Source: Acidimicrobiales bacterium
GTDB taxonomy: Bacteria; Actinomycetota; Acidimicrobiia; Acidimicrobiales; SHLQ01
Assembly (NCBI GenBank): GCA_020629635.1
Contig: JAHDCX010000009.1
Span: 1 to 64,000 of the forward strand
Length of the DNA stretch: 64,000 nucleotides
Direction of reading: 5' to 3'
Shown here: positions 41,165 through 50,521 of the stretch, piece after piece
How the letters are laid out: every line of letters begins with the position of its first letter
Numbering within the stretch: position 1 is the first letter of the stretch
The notes under the pieces: generated by a model
The model's input: only the letters and a program-made list of their open reading frames with translations
Told to the model about the DNA's origin: nothing
Database searches by the model: none
Position numbers and translations under genes: made by a program

Positions 41165-44100
41165 TCAACGCCGGTTCCACGTGAGGCCCTTGTAGGCCTT
41201 CACGAAGCCGTGATCGACGAACACGTGCGCCAACGGTGAGGCCGACGACGGCTCGCCGTCGATCCGCCCGATTTCGAGCGCACGGAGTCGTCGATCGCTC
41301 ACGAGGGCTTTGAGGGGATCGATCCACCGATCCGATTCGAACGCAACGGGGAACGACACGAGGCTCTTGCCACCACGTTCCAAGAAGACGGCGGGCTCGC
41401 CGTCGACGAGGACGACCCACGCTCCGGCGACCCTGGCCGGACGTCCCGCCGTCTCTGGCCAACGCAACGAGGCACCGTAGGGCTGAGCCGGGTCCGTCGC
41501 AGCGAGGACGACCGTCTGCGGTTCGGCGTCGAGATCGTGGGACTCGGCGGCTGCGGTCCGGAGGCGGTCCACTGCGCCCGGAAGCGCGAACTGCGCCGCT
41601 CCGAGGCCTTCGACGAAGTAGCCACGTCGCACCTCGCCCCGCTCTTCGAGCAACTTCAGCATCGGGTAGACGCCGGCGAACCCGCCGCTGATCCCCTCGC
41701 CGAGCGCGGCTTCCCTCGTCAGAACGCCGTATCGCTCGACCAGCTGAAGCGCCCTCGCCGTCTGGCGTTGTGTCGCCGATGGTTCGGGCTGGAGCAACGG
41801 ACCAACGAGCGACCAGCGCCCGGCCGCCTGCGGCGGGCCCTGGGCTCGAAGCTGACCGACACGGGGACGACGACGCGAAGAACGTGAGGACGAGCCGACC
41901 GAGCCAGAACCGAGGAAGGCCCGAACGGGGGCGAGCGAATCGTTCGTGATCTCGCCCGCCCAGACCAGATCCCAGAGCGCCGCGAGCACGGCCTTGTCGC
42001 TCGGCGGAACGCCGTCTGCGTCGGCCACCGCGGCGACGACGTCGTGCCAGAAGGATGCGCCCATCGATGCGAGCCGCGCCCGAATCGCGTCGTGGATCGG
42101 CTCGTCGGGAGGCTCGGGATCCGGGCTGACCAGTAGCCCGAGCTGATCTCGGAACGCCAGACGAATCCGCCCGTCCTTTGCGCCGATGCCCCCGGCGCCC
42201 ACCCAGACGACCTCGCCGGAGGTCATGAGTAGGTCGAGATCGCTCGGGCGATACTCGATCATTCGGGACGGGAGAATGGCGGACTCGAGCACGGACGCCG
42301 GGAGCGCGGCTCCCTGGAGGATTCCGATCACTTCGGCGAGCCCGTCGGGTCCCCGACGACGAACACCGACGCCCTGCCATCCAGGGAGGAAGCGACCGAG
42401 CGCCGCCTGCTCCACGGGAGCCACCTCGGCTCGAAGCGCCGCCAACGACCGGCGGCGAAGTTGGCGGAGCACGCCATCGTCGACCCACTCGCGCCCCGAG
42501 CCCTCGGGTCTGAACTCGCCACGTACGAGGCGACCGTCCGCCGCCAGCCGCTCCAGGGCCTGTTCGGCACGATCGACCCCGACGCCGTAGCGATCGGCGA
42601 ACTGTCGAGTGACGAATGGACCGTGGGTTCGCGCAAAGCGCAGCACCAAATCGCCGAGCGGATCGTCGACAGAGTCCGAGAAGGCAGCGGGCAGGCCCAT
42701 CGGCACGGCGACGCCGAGCGCATCTCGCAGCCGACCGGCATCCTCTGCGGCGGCCAACCGGCGCTCGCCGCCGATCCCGACCTCGATCGCTCGCTGCTCG
42801 TCAACCAGCGCCACGATCGCCTGCGCGACGTCGAACTCGTCCGTCGTACGGGCCTCGATCTCGTGGCGGTCGAGCGGGCCGAGCACCCGCAGAAGGTCGT
42901 GGATCTCGTCGGCGTCGCGGGCCCGGCGGCCATCGACGAGTCGCTGGAGTTCGAGTTCGAGATCGGCCAGAACCCCCGGGTCCAGAAGTTCACGAAGCTC
43001 CTCTGCGCCAAGCAGATCCCGAAGGAGGTCGCGGTCGAGCGACAGCGCCGCCGCTCGCCGTTCGGCGAGCGGTGCATCGCCTTCGTACATGTACACCGCG
43101 ATCCACCCGAACAGCAGCGACTGGGCGAATGGCGACGCCTTGGGGGTCTCGACCGCGACCATCCGGATCGAGCGGTTGGCCAGGCCTTGCAGGAGTTCTC
43201 GCAGCGCCGGCACGTCGAAGACGTCGTTGAGGCATTCTCGGGTCGCCTCCAACAGGATCGGAAAACTCGGGTACTTCGACGCCACCCGCAAGAGATCGGC
43301 CGCGCGCTGGCGCTGCTGCCAGAGCGGCGTCCGCTGATCGGGACGGCGTCGCGGCAGCAGCAGCGAACGGCCGGCGCATTCACGAAACCTGCTGGCGAAC
43401 AGTGCCGAGCCGGGGAGTTCGTTGACGACGGCCTCATCGATCTGCTCGGGGGCGATGCGGAGCTCGTCGATGGCGAGGTCGTCCGCCGATTCGGGCAGTC
43501 GGATGACGATTCCGTCGTCGGACCACATCATCTCGACGTCCATGTCCCACTGCTCGGCGAGCCGGGCACGCAACGCCATTCCCCAGGGGGCGTGCACCTG
43601 GGCACCGAACGGCGACAGGATGCACACCCGCCAGTCACCGATCTCGTCACGGAACCGCTCGACGACGATGGTTCGGTCGTCGGGGACGACGCCGGTGGCC
43701 TCGACCTGATCCGTGACGTACTGGATCAGATTCTTCGCGGCCAGCTCGTCGAGTCCGTGCCGGTCCAGCAGTCGACGGATGGCGTCGGCCTCGGGGAGTG
43801 ACTGAAGCTCCCGAGTGAACGCGCCGAGCGCCCGACCGAGTTCGATCGGCCGCCCGGGACCGTCCCCATGCCAGAACGGCATCTTGCCGGGCTCACCGGG
43901 AGCAGGCGTGACGACCACCCGCTCGAATGTGATGTCCTCGATGCGCCACGTCGACGCGCCGAGCAGGAAGGTCTCGCCAGGTCGCGACTCGTACACCATC
44001 TCTTCGTCGAGCTCGCCGACCCGGGTCCCGTCCGGCAAGAACACCCCGTAGAGACCGCGATCCGGAATCGTGCCGGCGTTGGTCACCGCCAGGCGTTGGG

Positions 44101-45688
44101 CGCCCTTGCGACTGCGCACCATGCCACCGACGCGATCCCACACGATCCGAGGCCGGAGTTCGGAGAACTCCTCGGATGGGTAGCGGCCAGCGAGCAGGTC
44201 GAGCACACCTTCGATCACGTCGTCGGAGCACTCGGCGAAGTTCGCGGCACCACGAACGGTTCGGGTGAGGTCATCGAGCGCCCAGTCGTCGAGCGCCGTC
44301 ATTGCGACGACGTGTTGGGCGAGCACATCGAGGGGGTTCCGGGGGTAGCGGGTCTCCTCGATGAGGCCGTGTTGCATGCGATCGACGACCACGGCCGTCT
44401 CGAGCAGATCGGCGCGATGCTTCGGAAAGATCTTGCCGATGCTCGTCGCCCCGACCTGGTGCCCGGCACGCCCGACGCGTTGGAGCCCTCGACTGACCGC
44501 ACCCGGCGATTCGACCTGGATCACGAGGTCGACCGCTCCCATGTCGATCCCGAGCTCGAGCGAGCTCGTTGCGACGATCGCCCGAAGCCGTCCCTGTTTG
44601 AGCTCGTCTTCGATCTGGAGTCGCTTCTCCTTCGACAGGGAGCCGTGGTGAGAGGCGATGAGCGCCGGTGTCACGTTGGTGTCTGACCCCGAAGTGACCG
44701 CGTCGTCGGGGGTGTCGGACTCGGCGAGCTCGTCGAGCCACATGTCGTTCAGCTGCCCTGCCAGCCGTTCGGCGAGGCGACGACTGTTGACGAACACGAT
44801 CGTCGACCGATGTCGCTGGATCTGCTCGAGGATGCGGGGATGGACCGACGGCCAGATGCTTCGCCGTGCGGGGCCGGCCGCCGTGGGACCCGGCGATGGC
44901 TCCTCGACGATCTGTCCGAGGTCGGACATGTCCTCGACCGGCACCACGACTTCGAGATCCATGTTGGGCGCTGCGCCGGCATCGACGACTCGTACCGGTC
45001 GCCAAGCGGAGCCCTCGTCACTGACGTCGCGGCCCCCAAGGAAGCGGGCGATCTCCTCGAGCGGGCGTTGCGTCGCCGACAGGCCAATCCGCTGGACGCG
45101 ACGCCCCACGAGCTGCTCGAGACGTTCGAGGGTGAGCGCCATGTGCGCGCCGCGTTTGGTGGCCGCAACCGAATGAATCTCGTCGATGATCACGGCGTCC
45201 ACATTGCGCAACGTCTCGCGCGCCGCCGACGTCAACATCAGATAGAGCGACTCGGGGGTCGTGATCAGCAGGTCGGGAGGATTGCGAACCAATTGCCGCC
45301 GCTCGTCAGCGGGAGTGTCGCCCGTTCGCATCCCCACGACCGGCACGTGCACGTCCTCGCCGAGCCGTTCGGCGGCGAGGGTGATTCCGCGCAGCGGCGA
45401 CCGCAGGTTCTTCTCCACGTCGACGGCGAGCGCACGGAGTGGCGAGAGATAGAGCAGACGGGTGCGGGCCTCCTTCTCGGGCACCGGCTGCGTCATCAAG
45501 GCGTCGATACCCCACAAGAACGCCGCGAGCGTCTTGCCCGACCCCGTCGGCGAGAGGATCAGCGTGTGGTCGCCGTCGGCGATGGCCGGCCATCCGAGGC
45601 GTTGAGGAGGGGTCGGTTCGGCGAACGACGTCTCGAACCAGCTCCGAACCGGCGACGAGAAACGATCGAGGACGGCGTCGGAGGTCAT
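41165..45688 (-). CDS. lhr: Lhr-type ATP-dependent helicase
   Basis: A 1507-residue superfamily 2 helicase of the Lhr (large helicase-related) type, close to the length of full-length bacterial Lhr with core plus C-terminal domain. N-terminal core: Q-like PTPPQRLGWPAIADG, Walker A SPTGSGKT (about 46-53), TPESLYLMLTS, DEIH box (VDAVIIDEIHSV), SAT in GLSATQRPLEE, later EKRLQIEDELKQGRLRAIVA and QRVGRAGHQVG. Lhr unwinds RNA:DNA hybrids 3' to 5' and is linked to DNA repair. ATG 45688 is chosen; a start at 45751 would overlap helD. It begins 16 nt after helD, so they form one operon. Confidence 0.95.
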   Translation of the reverse strand: MTSDAVLDRFSSPVRSWFETSFAEPTPPQRLGWPAIADGDHTLILSPTGSGKTLAAFLWGIDALMTQPVPEKEARTRLLYLSPLRALAVDVEKNLRSPLRGITLAAERLGEDVHVPVVGMRTGDTPADERRQLVRNPPDLLITTPESLYLMLTSAARETLRNVDAVIIDEIHSVAATKRGAHMALTLERLEQLVGRRVQRIGLSATQRPLEEIARFLGGRDVSDEGSAWRPVRVVDAGAAPNMDLEVVVPVEDMSDLGQIVEEPSPGPTAAGPARRSIWPSVHPRILEQIQRHRSTIVFVNSRRLAERLAGQLNDMWLDELAESDTPDDAVTSGSDTNVTPALIASHHGSLSKEKRLQIEDELKQGRLRAIVATSSLELGIDMGAVDLVIQVESPGAVSRGLQRVGRAGHQVGATSIGKIFPKHRADLLETAVVVDRMQHGLIEETRYPRNPLDVLAQHVVAMTALDDWALDDLTRTVRGAANFAECSDDVIEGVLDLLAGRYPSEEFSELRPRIVWDRVGGMVRSRKGAQRLAVTNAGTIPDRGLYGVFLPDGTRVGELDEEMVYESRPGETFLLGASTWRIEDITFERVVVTPAPGEPGKMPFWHGDGPGRPIELGRALGAFTRELQSLPEADAIRRLLDRHGLDELAAKNLIQYVTDQVEATGVVPDDRTIVVERFRDEIGDWRVCILSPFGAQVHAPWGMALRARLAEQWDMDVEMMWSDDGIVIRLPESADDLAIDELRIAPEQIDEAVVNELPGSALFASRFRECAGRSLLLPRRRPDQRTPLWQQRQRAADLLRVASKYPSFPILLEATRECLNDVFDVPALRELLQGLANRSIRMVAVETPKASPFAQSLLFGWIAVYMYEGDAPLAERRAAALSLDRDLLRDLLGAEELRELLDPGVLADLELELQRLVDGRRARDADEIHDLLRVLGPLDRHEIEARTTDEFDVAQAIVALVDEQRAIEVGIGGERRLAAAEDAGRLRDALGVAVPMGLPAAFSDSVDDPLGDLVLRFARTHGPFVTRQFADRYGVGVDRAEQALERLAADGRLVRGEFRPEGSGREWVDDGVLRQLRRRSLAALRAEVAPVEQAALGRFLPGWQGVGVRRRGPDGLAEVIGILQGAALPASVLESAILPSRMIEYRPSDLDLLMTSGEVVWVGAGGIGAKDGRIRLAFRDQLGLLVSPDPEPPDEPIHDAIRARLASMGASFWHDVVAAVADADGVPPSDKAVLAALWDLVWAGEITNDSLAPVRAFLGSGSVGSSSRSSRRRPRVGQLRAQGPPQAAGRWSLVGPLLQPEPSATQRQTARALQLVERYGVLTREAALGEGISGGFAGVYPMLKLLEERGEVRRGYFVEGLGAAQFALPGAVDRLRTAAAESHDLDAEPQTVVLAATDPAQPYGASLRWPETAGRPARVAGAWVVLVDGEPAVFLERGGKSLVSFPVAFESDRWIDPLKALVSDRRLRALEIGRIDGEPSSASPLAHVFVDHGFVKAYKGLTWNRR

Positions 45689-45704
45689 GGCGATCGAACC
45701 GCCG

Positions 45705-47810
45705 CTACTCGCGCATGGCGGCCGGGAGCGGCTCGGCGTGCAGGACGCCAACTCGCTTGGTCGCTCTGGTCAGCGCGACGTAGAGCGCACGGACGCCCTG
45801 GCGCTCCTCGGACACGATTCGTGCCGGCTCGACGACGATGGCGGCGTCGACCTCGAGCCCTTTGACGAGCTGCACCGGAACGACCGTCACTTGAAGATCG
45901 AGCCCGGAGCGGGTCGCACCACCGTGGGCGATCCCCCCGGCCGTGAGCGCCGCCCGGACGTCGTCGGTGAGCGACCGCGGCGTGATGACCGCAACGTTGC
46001 CGGAACCGACACGGTCCCGTTCGTCGCGCACCATCGACGGAAGATCCGCGAGGAGATCGGTGCACTGGCGGACAATCGGCGCATCGCCGTCGGAACGGAT
46101 CGCGACCGGTGGGGTCAGATCCGGAGCCGCGTGGCGGAGGACTCGTGCGGCAAGGCTCATGGCCGGCGCCGGGATCCGGTACCCCGTCGTGAGCTCGCGA
46201 CGCTCCGGTGGACGCTTCTGCGGAAGATGTTCGATGACCTCTTCCCAGTCCTGGCGATCCCACGTGCCAGTCGCCTGTGCGATGTCGCCGACGATCGTCA
46301 TCGAGCCGTTGAGCGATCGACGGGCGACCATCCGGAGCGCCATCGGCGAGAGGTCTTGCGCCTCGTCGATCAGAATGTGCCCATAGGTCCGAACCTCGTC
46401 CTCGTCTCGTCGGCCCGGCCGGAATCCGAGGTTCGCCCGTGCTTCGTCGAGCACCGGCGCGTCGGCAAAGGTCCACAGGACGTCATCGACATGGCGGTCA
46501 CGCGGGCGATCCAGGTGCGCGACCTCCTCCGAGTCGAAGATCCCGCGACACGCCGCCCGTAGCAGCGAAGGACTCGTGTAGAGGTCGTGGACGAGGTGCG
46601 CCGGCGTCAGCACCGGCCACATCCACTCGAGCGTCTCACGGATCGGCAGCGTCCACCGGATGCGATCCCGCAACACCCGTCCATCGAGTTCGTCGCGAGC
46701 AGATTGGGCGAGCGTGGCGAAGATCTCGTCTTCGACGAAACGCCGCGCCGCGTTGTGCGTGCGGAACCGGCGCTTCGCCTCCTTGATGATGATCTCGCTC
46801 TCGGCGACGCTCACCCGCAGGTGCTGAAGCCCGTAGCCGATCACGAGGTCGTCACGGAGGGGGCGCTGACGGTGCGACACGGCCCGACGGATCACGTCGG
46901 CCATGCGCAGGTCGCCCTTCACGGACTGGGCGGCCTCGGTGTCGAGTCGATCCGTGCGCACCTTGGGCACGACCAGATCCGACAGTACGGACAGCCGGAC
47001 GCCGGCTTCGCCGAGCGATGGCAAGACCTGTTCGATGTACGCGAGAAACAGACGATTCGGGCCGACGACGAGCACGCCCTGATCAGCGAGCGGGAAGCGG
47101 TGGGTGTAGAGCAGGTACGCGGCGCGGTGGAGCGCGACCACGGTCTTGCCGGTTCCCGGTCCTCCCTGAACGACGATCAGACCCGGGAGCGGCGCACGGA
47201 TGATCTCGTCCTGTTCGCCCTGGATCGTTGCAACGATGTCGCCGAGGCGACCGGTCCGCGCCGTTTCGAGCGCGGTGATCAACGCCCCGTGACCCTGGAC
47301 CCCTCCCGTGTCGGCTCGCTCGGTGTCGAGCCGTCCGAGGTCGCCGAAGAACTCATCGTCGATGTCGAGGAGCACTCGCCCGCGCGTGGCGAAGTGACGG
47401 CGCCGTTCGAGACCGAACGAATCGATCCCCGTCGCTCGGTAGAACGGTTCGGCCGCGGGGGCACGCCAATCGACGACGACCGCATCCTGCTGGCGATCCC
47501 AGACCCCGATTCGCCCGATGTAGAGCGGCTCGTCGTGGACCGACTCCGGTGTCTGCTCGTGATCGATCCGACCAAAGACCAGGGACGCGTCACCGATGTC
47601 GAGCTGGTGCAGCCGATCGACGATGTTGTCGGTGAACGCCTCTCGCTCGAAGCGCGCCTGATTGGTCCCGCCGGCGCCGACTTCGAGGTTGTCCGAGAGC
47701 CGGCGAGCGAGGGCGCGGGCGTCTTCGAGGCACTGATGTGCACGATCGAGGTACGCCTGCTCGTCGCGGAGATCGGCGTGTCGGTTGGTCGCTGAAGAGC
47801 CGGTGGAAAT
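45705..47810 (-). CDS. helD: HelD-type RNA polymerase remodelling ATPase, probable ATT start
   Basis: A UvrD/Rep-like SF1 ATPase of the HelD class, which in Actinobacteria releases stalled RNA polymerase and can protect it from rifampicin. The full frame has about 701 residues: the N-terminal EQAYLDRAHQCLEDARAL coiled region, DASLVFGRIDHEQ, YIGRIGVWD, VVDWRAPAAEPFYRAT, then Walker A GGPGTGKT (about 216-223), DEAQ (about 482-485) and a C-terminal ALYVALTRATKRVGV. The first GTG is at 47375, but the frame reads HelD sequence for 145 codons before it, back to ATT at 47810, with GGAG at 47821-47818 (7 nt gap) and no ATG, GTG or TTG in between. Operon with lhr; diverges from hemE. Confidence 0.88.
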   Translation of the reverse strand: MSTGSSATNRHADLRDEQAYLDRAHQCLEDARALARRLSDNLEVGAGGTNQARFEREAFTDNIVDRLHQLDIGDASLVFGRIDHEQTPESVHDEPLYIGRIGVWDRQQDAVVVDWRAPAAEPFYRATGIDSFGLERRRHFATRGRVLLDIDDEFFGDLGRLDTERADTGGVQGHGALITALETARTGRLGDIVATIQGEQDEIIRAPLPGLIVVQGGPGTGKTVVALHRAAYLLYTHRFPLADQGVLVVGPNRLFLAYIEQVLPSLGEAGVRLSVLSDLVVPKVRTDRLDTEAAQSVKGDLRMADVIRRAVSHRQRPLRDDLVIGYGLQHLRVSVAESEIIIKEAKRRFRTHNAARRFVEDEIFATLAQSARDELDGRVLRDRIRWTLPIRETLEWMWPVLTPAHLVHDLYTSPSLLRAACRGIFDSEEVAHLDRPRDRHVDDVLWTFADAPVLDEARANLGFRPGRRDEDEVRTYGHILIDEAQDLSPMALRMVARRSLNGSMTIVGDIAQATGTWDRQDWEEVIEHLPQKRPPERRELTTGYRIPAPAMSLAARVLRHAAPDLTPPVAIRSDGDAPIVRQCTDLLADLPSMVRDERDRVGSGNVAVITPRSLTDDVRAALTAGGIAHGGATRSGLDLQVTVVPVQLVKGLEVDAAIVVEPARIVSEERQGVRALYVALTRATKRVGVLHAEPLPAAMRE

Positions 47811-47872
47811 GACGTCGCTCCGAGGTCTGGGGCCAATTGGGGGGAGACAATCTTATCGAGCCCCCGCGCCAA

Positions 47873-47878
47873 TACGCT
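47873..47878 (+). promoter_or_regulatory. TANNNT box before hemE
   Basis: TACGCT ends 8 nt before the ATG at 47887 in the 76-bp divergent gap with helD. Confidence 0.35.
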
Positions 47879-47886
47879 CGGGATCG

Positions 47887-48936
47887 ATGACCGCACGCCC
47901 CGACTCTCCGTTCTTGGCCGCCTGCCGATCCGAACCCCACGACGTCACCCCGGTCTGGTTCATGCGACAGGCCGGTCGGTCACTGCCCGAATACCGAGAG
48001 GTGCGCGGCGAGGGCTCGATCAACGACGCCATCGCGAACCCGGACCTCGCAACCGAGATCACCCTCCAACCCATTCGTCGATACGGCGTCGATGCGGCGA
48101 TCCTCTACTCCGACATCGTCACCCCAGCGCATGCGATCGGGTTCGGGCTCGACGTCGTCCCCGGCGTCGGACCCGTCGTCGAAAAACCCTTCAGCTCCTC
48201 GGACGATCTGCGCCGACTCCGCCCGCTCGACCCCGAGGCCGACACGCCCTACGTCCTGGAAACGATCGACAATCTGGTCGCCGAGCTCGACATCCCACTG
48301 ATCGGGTTCGCTGGCGCCCCGTTCACCGTCGCCTCCTATCTCGTCGAAGGTCGACCGTCGAGGACGTACCACCGCACCAAGACGATGATGAAGGCGACGC
48401 CGGACCTGTGGTTCGCGCTCACCGACCGTCTCGCCGACCTTGCGATCGCCTCGCTCGAATCCCAGGTCGCCCACGGCGCCGAAGCGATCCAGTTATTCGA
48501 CTCGTGGGCGGGCGCACTCAGCGTGGCCGACTACGAGCGGTACGCCATGCCTGCGTCGGCCAAGGTGCTCGACGCGATCGGTGCCGCCGGGGTCCCGCGC
48601 ATTCACTTTGGTGTGGGCACGGGCGAACTTCTCGGTTCGATGGCCGCCGCCGGCGCGGACGTCGTCGGAGTGGACTGGCGAATCCCGCTCGATGTCGCAC
48701 GCACGCGGGTGCCTGCAGATCGGGCCCTCCAAGGCAATCTCGACCCCGCGATCCTCGGCGCTCCGTGGGAGGTCGTTCGCGACGAAGTCGACGCGGTCCT
48801 CAACGCAAACGCCGGGCATCCGGGGCACATCTTCAATCTCGGACATGGGGTACCGCCCGACACCGACCCGACGGTGCTCGAACGAGTCGTCGAGCGCGTC
48901 CACGCACATCGGACAACACCCGCCGGCGCCTCGTGA
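47887..48936 (+). CDS. hemE: Uroporphyrinogen decarboxylase
   Basis: A 349-residue enzyme of heme synthesis that removes four acetate carboxyls from uroporphyrinogen III to give coproporphyrinogen III. N-terminal signature PVWFMRQAGRSLPEYR (about 25-40), GFAGAPFTVASYLVEG, QLFDSWAGALS, HFGVGTGELL and FNLGHGVPPDT all match. ATG 47887 fits the family N-terminus; the in-frame GTG at 47785 would lie inside the helD N-terminus and promoter. The stop is overlapped by the next heme gene (GTGA at 48933). Confidence 0.97.
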   Translation: MTARPDSPFLAACRSEPHDVTPVWFMRQAGRSLPEYREVRGEGSINDAIANPDLATEITLQPIRRYGVDAAILYSDIVTPAHAIGFGLDVVPGVGPVVEKPFSSSDDLRRLRPLDPEADTPYVLETIDNLVAELDIPLIGFAGAPFTVASYLVEGRPSRTYHRTKTMMKATPDLWFALTDRLADLAIASLESQVAHGAEAIQLFDSWAGALSVADYERYAMPASAKVLDAIGAAGVPRIHFGVGTGELLGSMAAAGADVVGVDWRIPLDVARTRVPADRALQGNLDPAILGAPWEVVRDEVDAVLNANAGHPGHIFNLGHGVPPDTDPTVLERVVERVHAHRTTPAGAS

Positions 48937-50306
48937 GCCTCCGCCGAGTCGGGGTCGTCGGCGGAGGCATCTCCGGCCTCACGGCAGCCCTCGACCTCGC
49001 CGAGGCGGGATGCGAGGTCACCGTCTTCGAACCCGCGTCGCTCGGAGGAAAGGTCGCCTTCGTCGAGCACGGCGTGTCACGACTGCCGACCGGACCCGAC
49101 GCCTTCCTGGCCCGCCGCCCCGAGATGATCGACCTCGCCGAGCGCCTCGGTCTGGGCGAGGAGCTCGTCGCCCCTCAGGCCGGGCAGGCCCGGATCTTCC
49201 GCGACGGGCGGCTTCATCCGATCCCACCGAGCGTGCTCGGGGTTCCGCGCGAGGTCGACTCGCTCCGGTCCAGTGACCTCCTCGATGATCGCGCCGTCAC
49301 TCGAGCGGCGGAGGACCTCGACGCCGCGGCGGATCGCCCCGCTCACGACGAGTCCGTCGGTGCCCTCGTCCGCCGACGGCTTGGCGACGATGTCCTTGAG
49401 TGGCTCGTCGATCCGCTCCTCGGAGGCATCAACGCAGGGGACAGCGACCGGTTGAGCGTTCGGTCCGGAGTGCCCCAGATCGACGCGCTGGCGTCACGCA
49501 ACGCGAGCTTGATCCGGTCGGCCGACGAGATGGGGTCGGCGGTCGCGACCGATGCGCCGGTGTTTCTCACCCCCGAGGGCGGTCTCCATCGCCTTCTCGA
49601 TGCGCTCGATCAACGGCTTCGGTCGCTCGGCGTCGGGTTCTCCCCCACCGGCGTGGATGCCTGCGTCCGAACCGGCGTCGGCTGGTCGATCGCCACGCCA
49701 CGTGGACGACACGACGTCGATGCGGTGCTCACCACGACGCCTGCACCAGTGACCGCCGGATTGTTCGACGAGGCCACTCTCGCCGATGCCGGCGCAGCGC
49801 TACGGGCGATCGAGTACTCCTCGGTCGCTCTCATCCTGCTCGAAGTCGACCTCGGGGAGGCGCCGGTCGAACCCTCGATGTCCGGGGTCCTGGTGCCCCG
49901 TCTCGCCGGACTCGACGTCACGGCCATCTCGTTCGCAGACCACAAGTGGCCGTGGCTACGACGCGAGTCCGGACGACGCCTCGTGCTTCGGGTCTCGGTC
50001 GGCCGTCGCACCAACACCAGCTGGATCGCCCTCGACGATCACTCGCTCCTCGATCGCGCCGTCGCAGACTGCAGCACCGTGCTCGGACTCGATCCCTCGC
50101 GATTCGACACGACCTCCGCAATCGTCACCCGGTGGCGCGACGCACTCCCCCAGTACGACGTCGGCCACCATGAACGCGTGTCGGTCGTCGAGTCCGCCGC
50201 AGAGCAAACCCCCGGATTGGCGATGACCGGAGCCTGGCATCGAGGCCTCGGACTGCCCGCCTGCGTGGGCGCGGCCCAGCGTGCCGCAGCTTCACTTTTG
50301 GATTGA
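48933..50306 (+). CDS. hemY: Protoporphyrinogen/coproporphyrinogen oxidase
   Basis: A 457-residue FAD oxidase. It starts with the dinucleotide fold GVVGGGISGLTAALDLAEAG, followed by VFEPASLGGKVAFVEHG; the end TGAWHRGLGLPACVGAAQRA is the FAD-binding C-terminal segment typical of HemY. In Actinobacteria the enzyme usually oxidises coproporphyrinogen III in the coproporphyrin-dependent route, the step after HemE. GTG 48933 overlaps the hemE stop. In-frame starts further upstream fall inside hemE. Confidence 0.93.
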   Translation: MSLRRVGVVGGGISGLTAALDLAEAGCEVTVFEPASLGGKVAFVEHGVSRLPTGPDAFLARRPEMIDLAERLGLGEELVAPQAGQARIFRDGRLHPIPPSVLGVPREVDSLRSSDLLDDRAVTRAAEDLDAAADRPAHDESVGALVRRRLGDDVLEWLVDPLLGGINAGDSDRLSVRSGVPQIDALASRNASLIRSADEMGSAVATDAPVFLTPEGGLHRLLDALDQRLRSLGVGFSPTGVDACVRTGVGWSIATPRGRHDVDAVLTTTPAPVTAGLFDEATLADAGAALRAIEYSSVALILLEVDLGEAPVEPSMSGVLVPRLAGLDVTAISFADHKWPWLRRESGRRLVLRVSVGRRTNTSWIALDDHSLLDRAVADCSTVLGLDPSRFDTTSAIVTRWRDALPQYDVGHHERVSVVESAAEQTPGLAMTGAWHRGLGLPACVGAAQRAAASLLD

Positions 50307-50322
50307 CCGGCCGACTCGGACA

Positions 50323-50355
50323 TCGAGATGACGGAATTTGGTCGTCGAGATGACG
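50323..50355. promoter_or_regulatory. Two TCGAGATGACG direct repeats 22 bp apart
   Basis: TCGAGATGACG at 50323-50333 and again at 50345-50355, spaced two helical turns, in an unusually AT-rich 215-bp gap after hemY; candidate protein-binding sites. Confidence 0.35.
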
Positions 50356-50439
50356 ATTCGGAGGACCCTGCGTCGAATCGTCGACCGCGATGGGTGAGTT
50401 TGGCCCAGAAAAGAAATTGACATTCTTACGACGCGCGAG

Positions 50440-50468
50440 GTGACATCACGCTTCGTGTCATTTATATT
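50440..50468 (+). promoter_or_regulatory. Candidate promoter of the DUF1996 operon
   Basis: GTGACA (50440-50445) and TATATT (50463-50468) are 17 bp apart, and the TTG start with its AGGAG site follows at 50522. A TTGACA also occurs at 50417-50422. Confidence 0.45.
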
Positions 50469-50521
50469 GCAATTGCGTGACGGCGGAGGCCAGCGGGCCG
50501 CATGGCAGGAGATTCACTCAC

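Noticed and set aside
47833-47840. CCAATTGG palindrome between helD and hemE as an operator
   Set aside because: Eight bases only and no second site; could be chance.
47279-47896. Minus-strand Ser/Arg-rich frame as a separate gene upstream of helD
   Set aside because: It is out of frame with the HelD N-terminal sequence, which gives clear family motifs in the neighbouring frame.
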